A stretch of 64,000 nucleotides of DNA from the NCBI GenBank assembly GCA_038043445.1, contig JBBTBY010000013.1:110454-174453 (forward strand), written 5' to 3'. Position 1 is the stretch's first letter. Each line of letters opens with the position of its first letter. Shown piece by piece: positions 7,422 through 15,130 of the stretch. The DNA is from Spirochaetota bacterium (lineage in GTDB: Bacteria > Spirochaetota > Brachyspiria > Brachyspirales > JACRPF01). Made by a program: the position numbers and the translations under genes. The notes below the pieces were generated by a model that was given only the letters and a program-made list of their open reading frames with translations, ran no database searches and was not told the DNA's origin.

Positions 7422-8312
7422 ATGGCTTTTGAACCGTTCACCACATTCAGAGTCGTCAACCGCTGGGGCAACAGGGAATCGAGCTGTTGCGTCGGAGAAC
7501 ACAAATATTCACACGTACTCCCTTACTGTACGGTCATAGAGATAAAACGTCCGCAGCCGCCGCATACCGCACACGTGCATGACACCTGCGAGATACACTA
7601 CATCGCCCGCGGGCGTATGGTATTTCACACAGAGAACGGCATCGAATTCCTTTCGGCGAACGATGCGTATATTGCTCGAGCGGGTGAGCGGCACGGGAAC
7701 GGGTATTGTACGCATGCGCGCACCGTCGTCTGCATACTCATGCTCGGTTTCGCCGATGACGGATCGCTCATCGGCTTTGAGCCCGAAAGCGCGCGGTGTT
7801 TCGCCGAGGGGATACGGAAGATGCGTCGGCGATTCCATGCGGGGGTTCGCATCGGCGACCATTTCTCCCGGATACGGCGCATCGAGACGGATGATCCGTA
7901 CGCGGCGATACGGTTCCGCACTGCGGTGAGCGATATGCTCCTTGCGCTCATTGCGGCGGAGGCCTCCGCGGGGGGACGGCTGTCTTCTGCGCCGATACGG
8001 ACAAGCATGGGGTACATCAGAAAGCACGCGCACGAGCGTATCGATCTGATCGCACTTGCCGCAAAGGCGCATCTCACGCCGTCGGGGTTCCGCCACCGAT
8101 TCTCCCGGGAGACCGGCATGGCGCCCAAGGAATATCTCCTTCGCGAACGGATACGCGCAGCAGCGGAGATACTGCGCGCGGGTGAGAACGATATAACGAC
8201 GGCAGCGTTCAAGAGCGGCTTTGCATCGAGCCAGTATTTTGCGCGGATATTCAAGCGGTATACGGGGCAATCGCCGAGCGAGTATCGGGAGTCGCCGGGG
8301 AAATTCGCGTAA
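7422..8312 (+). CDS. AraC-family transcriptional regulator
   Basis: 296 residues from the ATG at 7422, chosen because AGGA lies seven bases upstream. In-frame starts at 7401 (GTG) and 7407 (ATG) would add up to seven residues. The N-terminal half (about 20-150) is a cupin-like sensor domain (HVHDTCEIHYIARGRMVFH, then AYIARAGERHG). The C-terminal about 95 residues carry two helix-turn-helix motifs of the AraC type, with LIALAAKAHLTPSGFRHRF and ...AAFKSGFASSQYFARIFKRYTGQSPSEYR. It follows the lyase/barrel pair and precedes two glycosidase-like genes, so it probably controls one or both in response to a sugar. Confidence 0.9.
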   Translation: MAFEPFTTFRVVNRWGNRESSCCVGEHKYSHVLPYCTVIEIKRPQPPHTAHVHDTCEIHYIARGRMVFHTENGIEFLSANDAYIARAGERHGNGYCTHARTVVCILMLGFADDGSLIGFEPESARCFAEGIRKMRRRFHAGVRIGDHFSRIRRIETDDPYAAIRFRTAVSDMLLALIAAEASAGGRLSSAPIRTSMGYIRKHAHERIDLIALAAKAHLTPSGFRHRFSRETGMAPKEYLLRERIRAAAEILRAGENDITTAAFKSGFASSQYFARIFKRYTGQSPSEYRESPGKFA

Positions 8313-8357
8313 GCGGGTGCGTGTCAGCCGTCCATTTCGGCATATGCCATTCCGTAC

Positions 8358-8386
8358 AAGACAGGATCCTGAAAACAGCATATACT
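8358..8386 (+). promoter_or_regulatory. Possible promoter AAGACA-N17-TATACT
   Basis: The -10 box TATACT (8381-8386) is perfect in five of six positions, but the -35 box AAGACA (8358-8363) is weak, as expected for an activator-dependent promoter. The regulator gene of the AraC family ends 45 bases upstream. Transcription would start near 8393 and give a leader of about 24 bases to the ATG at 8417. Confidence 0.45.
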
Positions 8387-8416
8387 GTCGCGGACATGAA
8401 TGAAACGAGGGATATC

Positions 8417-10531
8417 ATGCGTATAAGACAAGCTGTACAGTACATCGCTATCTGTTCTCTGATCCTCGCGTCGCCGTTCGCGTACGGGAAGACGATAATA
8501 CCGATCGATACTCTCGAAGGTCCGCCGGCGGTGAAATCCGTTGCATCGCCCGAGACGTCGTTCGAAGTGGATATCAAAACATCTGCGGGAACGAAGATCG
8601 AGGGCGAAGGCGCCGTTGGAATGAAGTTCAAACGCATCGATCAGAAAGGGCCGGGCGATTATATCCGTCTCGATATGAATATCCCGCGCGGCACGCTCGA
8701 TCTTACTAAGGGAACGGCATACATACATTTCATGGGGCGCGATCTCCCCGCGGGCGGAAGCTTCTATCTTCTTCTTGAATCGCCGGGGGCGAACGCGGTC
8801 ATGCAGCTGACCAATTTCCGCTCGGCTGCCGGAGAATTCCGTGCGGTAGCGCTTTTCGCAGCGGAGCTGCTCACGCTCCCGGGTACGAAGACGAAGATCG
8901 ATCCCTCGGCCATCACGCGTATCTTTCTCGGCATTGCAAGCGTACCGGTCGGGCAGGGCGGTATCATCTATCTTGATGCGATCACCGATACGCCGCTTGC
9001 ACCGCTCATGAACCCGCTGACATCGAACGTGGTCTCGGCAGCGACGAATAAACCGGCTTTACCGCAGATACCGGGGCTTGTCATTGGGATGCGTATCGTC
9101 ACGAACACGCCGTACCGGCATGCACGAAAATTCGATGACCTCGAGGACAGAACATCCGTTGAGATACGGTCGTATCCGGCACCGGCAGGCGCACCGGTCG
9201 CCGAAGGACGAAAAGCATCGCTCATAAAGAACGGGAAGGCATACGACATCCCGCTCTATACGACACCGGTGTGGGGCGGTATCACGCTGCACGGGAGCAT
9301 CGACTGCAATCAGGGGGCGGTCATCGAACTTGCAGTTCCCGGAGCGACATCCGCCGTTGTGCGCCCGCTTTCAAAAAAGATATCGGCGGCCGTAGCGGAT
9401 AACAAGATACGGTTCGATGTTCCCGGTCCCGGCAAGTACATCGTTGAAGTGAACGACAGCATCGACGATGCGGTGAACATATTCGTCAACCCCATCGAGA
9501 AGAACCCGATCACTGCGAGCAATAACGCATCGGTCATCTATTTCGGACCGGGATTTCATGAGAATGTCGGGGCGATAGTGCCTACCAACGGGCAGACCGT
9601 GTACATCGCCGCCGGCGCATACCTTCATCATGCCCGCATATCGATCAGGGACAGCGACAATGTCGTCATCCGCGGCCGCGGCATCGTGGATACCGAGGCG
9701 CGGTTCAACGGATATAAGAAAGACCCATCAACAACGCATTGTCTCTCCGCGTGGAACGCGAACGGCCTTACCGTTGAAGGCATCACCTTCCTCGACGCGG
9801 AGACGTTCTGCACCGTGTACCGCAAGTCGCATGATGTGCGCATACGCAACGTGAAGGTCATCGCCAGGGACGGCAATACCGACCAGAACGATATCGTGGG
9901 CTGCCAGCGTGTGCATATTTCCGACGTATTCTACCGCGGCTATGACGACGGCATCGTCATCAAGGTCGCCATTGAAGTGAAGGACCTGCACAGCCACGAC
10001 ATACTCGCGGAGAATTCGGTGATATGGACCGATCTCGCGCATCCGCTCACGGTGGGTACCGAGGTGCTCAACAATGTCTATAATGTGATGTTCACGAACA
10101 TCGACATACTGCATGTGCGTCAGCCGGCGCATAAATCACGCGCGCTCGCCATACACGTAGGGGATAACGGCACGGTGCATGATGTGACCTTCACCGACAT
10201 ACGCATCGAGTCGATAGAGAAGGCGCTCGTCAACGGCTTTGTCGATCTCATTCAGCTTGAGATAAAACCGAACGTCTATTCGAAGACGAAGCTTCCCGGT
10301 CATATGCGGAATATCACGTTCAGGAACATCGAGTTATTGAGCGCACCGAACATGCCGCTCATCGACATCAAGGGACACGGTCCCGAGAACACGGTTGAAG
10401 GCATTACGTTCGAGAACATCCGTCTTTTCGGCACGAACGTGCATGGGTACGGCGATATGAACATCGCGACGAATCAGTTCGTGAAGAACATCCGTGTTAT
10501 CGACGAAAAAGGCACGGCAACGACATATTGA
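8417..10531 (+). CDS. Exported right-handed beta-helix glycosidase, GH28/GH49-like
   Basis: 704 residues from the ATG at 8417, which has GAGGG six bases upstream; earlier ATGs at 8396 and 8321 lack one. The signal peptide is residues 1-22 (cleavage near AYG). Residues about 25-200 look like a carbohydrate-binding beta-sandwich. From about 360 the chain shows the pectate-lyase-like beta-helix of polygalacturonases and dextranases: YFGPGFHENVG, TVYIAAGAYLHHARI, then stacked strands such as NVVIRGRGIVDTE, LTVEGITFLD and VRIRNVKVI. Acidic residues in GNTDQND and YDDGIVI sit where GH28 has its catalytic aspartates. The substrate is not known. The following gene is 17 bases downstream and probably in the same operon. 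Confidence 0.65.
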   Translation: MRIRQAVQYIAICSLILASPFAYGKTIIPIDTLEGPPAVKSVASPETSFEVDIKTSAGTKIEGEGAVGMKFKRIDQKGPGDYIRLDMNIPRGTLDLTKGTAYIHFMGRDLPAGGSFYLLLESPGANAVMQLTNFRSAAGEFRAVALFAAELLTLPGTKTKIDPSAITRIFLGIASVPVGQGGIIYLDAITDTPLAPLMNPLTSNVVSAATNKPALPQIPGLVIGMRIVTNTPYRHARKFDDLEDRTSVEIRSYPAPAGAPVAEGRKASLIKNGKAYDIPLYTTPVWGGITLHGSIDCNQGAVIELAVPGATSAVVRPLSKKISAAVADNKIRFDVPGPGKYIVEVNDSIDDAVNIFVNPIEKNPITASNNASVIYFGPGFHENVGAIVPTNGQTVYIAAGAYLHHARISIRDSDNVVIRGRGIVDTEARFNGYKKDPSTTHCLSAWNANGLTVEGITFLDAETFCTVYRKSHDVRIRNVKVIARDGNTDQNDIVGCQRVHISDVFYRGYDDGIVIKVAIEVKDLHSHDILAENSVIWTDLAHPLTVGTEVLNNVYNVMFTNIDILHVRQPAHKSRALAIHVGDNGTVHDVTFTDIRIESIEKALVNGFVDLIQLEIKPNVYSKTKLPGHMRNITFRNIELLSAPNMPLIDIKGHGPENTVEGITFENIRLFGTNVHGYGDMNIATNQFVKNIRVIDEKGTATTY

Positions 10532-10548
10532 CAACGGAGGGTGCATCT

Positions 10549-13215
10549 ATGGGACGCATCGCATCACCGATACTATGCGCTGTATGTGCGGCCATCATCT
10601 CCTCATTGCATGCTGCAGAGCCGATCGTTCCTGATATCATCATCCCGAAGAGCGACCCTGCATTCGGGGCGCTTAAGAGCATTCCAGTCTATGTTCAGGA
10701 ATGGCATATTTGGTGGGGGTTCCCGTACCCCGATCCGACGCGCGAACTTTCGCACATGTCGATAACGATGAACCAATTCCTCGAGCCGTGGCGCCTTGAC
10801 TGGGACAGGAACGGGTACCCGCTCCCCGGACTCTATGATTCGAAGAACAGCGATATCATCCGCTGGCAGATGCGGTGCATGCGTGCGGCGGGCATCAGCG
10901 GTGCTGCGATCATGGTGCACCCCACCGACGGCGGGGGGAAAGTGTTCGCGCAGGAAGGCGGCGGTTTCATCGATGAACTTCTTACCATGGCGGCCGAGGA
11001 GAAATTCCAGATCTTCTTCATGGACGAGGTCGCGTTCATGGAAGGCGCCCCGCGCGATCCGGCGATAATGACCGAGCGCGTGATACGTTTCCTCAAGAAA
11101 TACGGCTCGCATCCGGGGTTCGGCCGTTTCGAGGGAAAGCCGATCTACTATTATCAGACATTCGGGTTCTGGATCGGTGCGGATGCGACGAAGAAAATGA
11201 TGGATGCGGTGGAAAAAGCGGTCGGCCCTGTCTATTGGATGATATTCGGCAATGTCGATGAGCTCGTGAAGATAGACAATGTCGCTGCCATCATCTGCGG
11301 GGCGAGCAGTCACTACCAGGACAAGACAACACGCGCCTGGGACTGGAAGAAAAGCGGACAGGATGTATTCACGATAGTCGCCAAAGCGCATGAAAGTAAA
11401 AAGAAGGCATCGAATCTCAACCACATCAAATTCGAGAACAGCTCGCAGCCGTGGCGTCCGCCGGGAGTGCCGATGTACGGCTACCGGAGCCGGCGTATGA
11501 TCGATATCACGACGAATGCGGCGGCGGCCGGTTCCGATTTCATCATGCTCTCCTCATGGAATGACTGGGAAGAGGCGACCGCGCTTGAGCCGGGCTGGGA
11601 TGTCGACGGCTTCGCCGGTGACCCGTATCTCTATTGCCGCACGCTCGCTGCGCTCCGCGGTATCGATTTCATCCCGCCGCCCAATCCGCCGAAGACCGCA
11701 GTGCATCCGACGATATGGGAGAAGCTCGGCTACGGAGACGGTGCGGGCCCGATGATAGAACGTGTGCGGCGATCGCATCAGCGCGGCGATGTCTTCGAGG
11801 TTATTGTCGCTGACAGCATGAATCCCGTTGTCAAGCTTGAGGTTGTATGGGAAGGCGATTGGCACTGGCGCGCACAGCAGCCCGGCGAGGATGCTGCGAG
11901 CGGTAATCTTACGCTTGTTTCAGGCGCACTTGCACCCGCACAGACGGTGAATTCGCCGCTGCAGTCCACAACAACGCTTTCCATGAGCCGTTTCCGCATC
12001 GGGAATGCATCAACCGCGCTCAGTACCGAGCTCAATTTCGAAGCGAAAGATGCGCCGCAGGTCGGAGCACTGCCGACGGTCGGCGCTGTGTATGCGCTCG
12101 ATCCCATCAATCCGCTCGAGGGACTTACCGCGGAGATGACAGCGGCAGCGCCGCTCAAGCGTTTCGAAGGCACGATAGTATCGAATATATCGCTTCGACT
12201 TGCGCCGCACAATAAACCCGAGGACATCGGCGTGGATACCTGGGAGGGATGGCATGCACGTACGGCGACAACGCCGGTGCCGGTCGCTATCGACGGCAAT
12301 CGATCATTGAAGATACGGACATCGGGCCTCGGGCAGAAGCGCATCGCACAGATATCCGTGCTCGGTGCACCGCGCGAGGAACGAATGTTCCCGACAGACC
12401 CTCAGCCTGTCGACGGTTCGGTAAAGCGTGTGCGGTACTATGTGCCGATATCCATTGCGCGTCTTGAAAAACCGGGACTGCAGTGCGTATGGTTCCGCGC
12501 GCAGGATGCCGCTGGCAATTGGGGCACGCCGAAGCTCGTTGCCGTACCGAACTACGAATTCCCGCCGCCCGATGACGGCGCTGCGGTCAGCACCGCGGAT
12601 GCCGACTGGAAAAAGGACACCGGCGCCGTGTTCGCCTGCCGGTTCGAGAGCGGCGAAACGAAATGGACGAAGACCTGGCCTTCAGGGGGAGGCATCGGAA
12701 GCCGTGTGAAGGAGCGTTTCGTCACCGAGAACAATAATTTCATCGTCGGCAATGTGCTTTTCAGCGCACCCTTCGATGCGCCGATATCGGGGTCGTTCCG
12801 CGTGCAGACACGGATGCTCCATATCGAAGCGAATCGTGCGATAAGTGTTTGGCTTACCGATACGAGCGGCGGCAACGGCGTCGGCATGACATGGACGTAC
12901 AACGGCCTGACGCATGCGAACGGTCAGGGCGATGTTCATCTCATGACGGTAGCAAAATCGAGCGAGGTCGAATTCAACGAGAAGAACGCAAAGCGCGCCA
13001 GTACACCGACGGCGAGCGGACACCGGGCGACCGCGAGCCCGCTTGCGCTCATGGAGATGGAATACAATGCGAAAGAGCGCACGCTCACGCTTTCCATCGA
13101 TGGCGTCCGCAAGGGAAGCGCAGGCGATATTGTCATACCGACGCTTGAAAAAATATATATCCGCGGCAACGGCAGGAATATGTTCGATGATATTCTCGTC
13201 GTACCGCGGGAGTGA
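10549..13215 (+). CDS. Exported glycosidase-like protein, GH99/GH71 type
   Basis: 888 residues from the ATG at 10549 with GGAGGG eight bases upstream. Signal peptide residues 1-21 (cleavage after HAA). Residues about 35-370 show features of the GH99/GH71 (endo-alpha-mannanase/alpha-glucanase) barrel: PVYVQEWHIWWGFP near the start, IRWQMRCMRAAGISG, PIYYYQTFGFW, and near residue 340 SSWNDWEEATALEPGWD, where these families have a Trp-Asn-Glu/Asp-Trp segment followed by an acidic residue. The remaining ~500 residues are beta-rich modules, the last (about 700-888) resembling a concanavalin-like domain. It is co-transcribed with the beta-helix protein upstream. The exact activity is uncertain. Confidence 0.6.
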   Translation: MGRIASPILCAVCAAIISSLHAAEPIVPDIIIPKSDPAFGALKSIPVYVQEWHIWWGFPYPDPTRELSHMSITMNQFLEPWRLDWDRNGYPLPGLYDSKNSDIIRWQMRCMRAAGISGAAIMVHPTDGGGKVFAQEGGGFIDELLTMAAEEKFQIFFMDEVAFMEGAPRDPAIMTERVIRFLKKYGSHPGFGRFEGKPIYYYQTFGFWIGADATKKMMDAVEKAVGPVYWMIFGNVDELVKIDNVAAIICGASSHYQDKTTRAWDWKKSGQDVFTIVAKAHESKKKASNLNHIKFENSSQPWRPPGVPMYGYRSRRMIDITTNAAAAGSDFIMLSSWNDWEEATALEPGWDVDGFAGDPYLYCRTLAALRGIDFIPPPNPPKTAVHPTIWEKLGYGDGAGPMIERVRRSHQRGDVFEVIVADSMNPVVKLEVVWEGDWHWRAQQPGEDAASGNLTLVSGALAPAQTVNSPLQSTTTLSMSRFRIGNASTALSTELNFEAKDAPQVGALPTVGAVYALDPINPLEGLTAEMTAAAPLKRFEGTIVSNISLRLAPHNKPEDIGVDTWEGWHARTATTPVPVAIDGNRSLKIRTSGLGQKRIAQISVLGAPREERMFPTDPQPVDGSVKRVRYYVPISIARLEKPGLQCVWFRAQDAAGNWGTPKLVAVPNYEFPPPDDGAAVSTADADWKKDTGAVFACRFESGETKWTKTWPSGGGIGSRVKERFVTENNNFIVGNVLFSAPFDAPISGSFRVQTRMLHIEANRAISVWLTDTSGGNGVGMTWTYNGLTHANGQGDVHLMTVAKSSEVEFNEKNAKRASTPTASGHRATASPLALMEMEYNAKERTLTLSIDGVRKGSAGDIVIPTLEKIYIRGNGRNMFDDILVVPRE

Positions 13216-13218
13216 CGC

Positions 13219-13539
13219 ATGGAACTGTACCGGAGCGGCAGCGGCATTCAGACCATCGGCGGGAATACTCGCCCTGTGGCGGCACAGCTGGCGGCAAAGA
13301 ATGCTCCGCTTATTCCCGTGACAGTAGGGACCGAAATGCTCTATGAACAGGGCCGCATCGACATCGGTCAGCCGCAGAACCCGGAGCCGTGGGTGAATTT
13401 CTTTCGGCAGGACGATTGGTCTTCGACGGCATACTTCTATCTCGATAAAAACGCATTCGCCCTCCCGCCGCTTGCGGGCGTTTCGCTGAGGACGGCAGGC
13501 CTCGCCGGCGATGCGAATGCCATGGCTCGTAACGACTGA
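13219..13539 (+). pseudogene. Fragment resembling the C-terminus of a DUF2961/GH172-type protein
   Basis: A 106-codon reading frame begins three bases after the previous stop. Its sequence, with SGIQTIGG, then LIPVTVG and, near the end, FFRQDDWSSTAYFYLD...LPPLAG, resembles the last third of DUF2961 proteins (glycoside hydrolase family 172 and relatives), which normally have about 370-400 residues. No N-terminal part is present. It has no signal peptide and no good ribosome site. I read it as a remnant left by deletion, although coupled translation of a short protein is possible. Confidence 0.4.
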
Positions 13540-13545
13540 CAGTGC

Positions 13546-13573
13546 TTGACGCATAGTGCCTGCGGTTTATACT
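13546..13573 (+). promoter_or_regulatory. Promoter TTGACG-N16-TATACT
   Basis: The -35 box TTGACG (13546-13551) and -10 box TATACT (13568-13573) are 16 bases apart. Transcription would start near 13580, so the in-frame GTG at 13556 cannot be the start of the regulator and the ATG at 13592 is used, with a leader of only about 12 bases. Confidence 0.75.
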
Positions 13574-13591
13574 CGACAGCGGGTGAACGAC

Positions 13592-14956
13592 ATGGCACGT
13601 ATTCCAGCGGCGGCGGCACGCTCAATAGCCGTCATCAACAAGCAGTTCTTCCTCAAGAACCTCGCCGCGAACAGGCTGTTCTCCGACTTCATCCGCGGCG
13701 TATCCGACGGCGCAGGAGATGCTGGTTTCCTCCCGATATTCCTCGACAAGGGCACATCGATACCGCGCTTCATAGCGAGCGGGCAGTATAAGCGATATAT
13801 CGGCGTGATCGCGGCCTGCCCCTGGGAGCTCAAAGAGGAGATACCGCATTTCCGGCGTCTTCTGAAGCGGATCCCATTCGTTTCGGTGCTGTCGAACACG
13901 CTGCCGGGTGTATGCGCGCTTCCCGACAACAGCGCGGGAATGGAGAAATTGACCGAGCATCTTATCGCTGAAGGGCACCGCGACATCGGTTATATATCGC
14001 TCAAGTATGAGCCGTATGCGCTCGAGCGCTTCCGCGCATTCGCTGCGGTCATGGAAAGTCATTCGCTCCCTGTGCGGCAGGAATGTGTCGTCGGATTCAA
14101 TGTCAAACGGCGGGTCTTTCGTGCGGCACAGTCGCGGCTGAGGAAAGTGACCGCGTTCTCGAAAAGCCTTCCCGCACACATGGCGGCGGCCTTCGATGCC
14201 GTACTCACTATCCCTGTGCACCCGAGCGCCGTCATCTGCGAGAGCGATCATATCGCCTATCATTTAATACAGTATGCGTCCGCACGCGGGCTTTCTGTTC
14301 CCGAGGACATCGCGGTGACCGGGTTCGACAATATCCCCTGCACGATAGATACGGATCGTGCCGAGGCGCAGCGGCTGACGAAACTCCTTACCACGATCGA
14401 CCAGAACGCATACCGCATCGGCAGCGAGAGCGTGTCGCTCCTTGCTGCTGTCATCGAGGGGCGCGCAAAGAACGGCACGCGCATCGCGATAGAGCCGACG
14501 ATGGTGATCCGGCGTTCATCGCTCAAGCGCTCGCTCTCCGACAGCGTGCAGGAAAAGGAGATGTTCCGCCGCACGGCGCACTCCTATATCGAGCGGTATT
14601 TCGCGGCGCCATTACAGTTAAAACGCATCGCCTCTGAATTCGGCATCGATCACGGAACATTCCTCCGGAAGTTCAGGAAGTACTGCGGTGATAATTTTGT
14701 GCATGCAGTAACGAAGCGTCGGCTCGCGCAGGCATCGCTCCTCCTGCGCACTACGGCCAAGCCGGTAAAGAGCATCGCGTCGATATCCGGTTTCGCATCG
14801 TACGAGAATTTCATCAGGCTGTTCACGAAGGATATCGGCATTACACCGCTTGCGTACAGAAAAAGATCTCGGAAAACCGCCGCGAAATCAGAGAACAAGG
14901 GGTCATCCCTCGACTCACTTCGACACAGCTCAGTGCGAGTCGCTCGGGAACCGTGA
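13592..14956 (+). CDS. XylR-like regulator: LacI-type sugar-binding domain with AraC DNA-binding domain
   Basis: 454 residues. Residues about 10-300 have the periplasmic-binding-protein fold of LacI/XylR regulators (AANRLFSDFIRGVSDGAG, EGHRDIGYISLKYE, AVTGFDNIPC). Residues about 325-430 hold an AraC-type double helix-turn-helix (LKRIASEFGIDHGTFLRKFRKYCGDNF and SIASISGFASYENFIRLFTKDIGITPLAYRK). This order matches XylR of enteric bacteria, which binds a sugar and activates catabolic genes. The last 21 codons (14891-14953) and the stop lie inside a repeat element, so the natural C-terminus was probably near the basic KRSRKTAAKS segment. It probably regulates the GH2 gene downstream, where direct repeats precede the promoter. 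Confidence 0.88.
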   Translation: MARIPAAAARSIAVINKQFFLKNLAANRLFSDFIRGVSDGAGDAGFLPIFLDKGTSIPRFIASGQYKRYIGVIAACPWELKEEIPHFRRLLKRIPFVSVLSNTLPGVCALPDNSAGMEKLTEHLIAEGHRDIGYISLKYEPYALERFRAFAAVMESHSLPVRQECVVGFNVKRRVFRAAQSRLRKVTAFSKSLPAHMAAAFDAVLTIPVHPSAVICESDHIAYHLIQYASARGLSVPEDIAVTGFDNIPCTIDTDRAEAQRLTKLLTTIDQNAYRIGSESVSLLAAVIEGRAKNGTRIAIEPTMVIRRSSLKRSLSDSVQEKEMFRRTAHSYIERYFAAPLQLKRIASEFGIDHGTFLRKFRKYCGDNFVHAVTKRRLAQASLLLRTTAKPVKSIASISGFASYENFIRLFTKDIGITPLAYRKRSRKTAAKSENKGSSLDSLRHSSVRVAREP

Positions 14957-14966
14957 CCCCTTGTTC
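14893..14966. repeat. Nested inverted repeat at the 3' end of the regulator gene
   Basis: Outer arms GAACAAGGGGTCA (14893-14905) and TGACCCCTTGTTC (14954-14966) are perfect 13-bp inverted repeats. They enclose a second inverted repeat (CGACTC at 14911-14916 with GAGTCG at 14937-14942). The outer arms match the hairpin at 55948-55976, where they are nearly adjacent. The regulator's stop codon is formed by the right arm. A T-run is lacking, so termination is not obvious. Confidence 0.6.
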
Positions 14967-15059
14967 CAAAATGTTCTGTCGTCGATCTCGAAAGTGTTGC
15001 GTGTCGCATGCCAGCAGTACCATTTCGCGGCTTTCGCATCGAATTGAGCACATGAACGA

Positions 15060-15110
15060 AAAGTGCATTTTCTGAAAGTGCATTTCTTATTCCGATAGAT
15101 GACGTATACT
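15060..15110 (+). promoter_or_regulatory. Regulated promoter with direct repeats upstream of the GH2 gene
   Basis: Two copies of AAAGTGCATTT lie at 15060-15070 and 15075-15085, repeating every 15 bases, and the second abuts the place of a -35 box, which is itself poor. A -10 box TATACT is at 15105-15110. Direct repeats next to a weak -35 are the usual binding arrangement of AraC/XylR-type activators, and such a regulator is encoded just upstream. The rest of 14967-15059 shows no gene. Confidence 0.45.
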
Positions 15111-15130
15111 ACCGGTATCGGAGGATGCCC

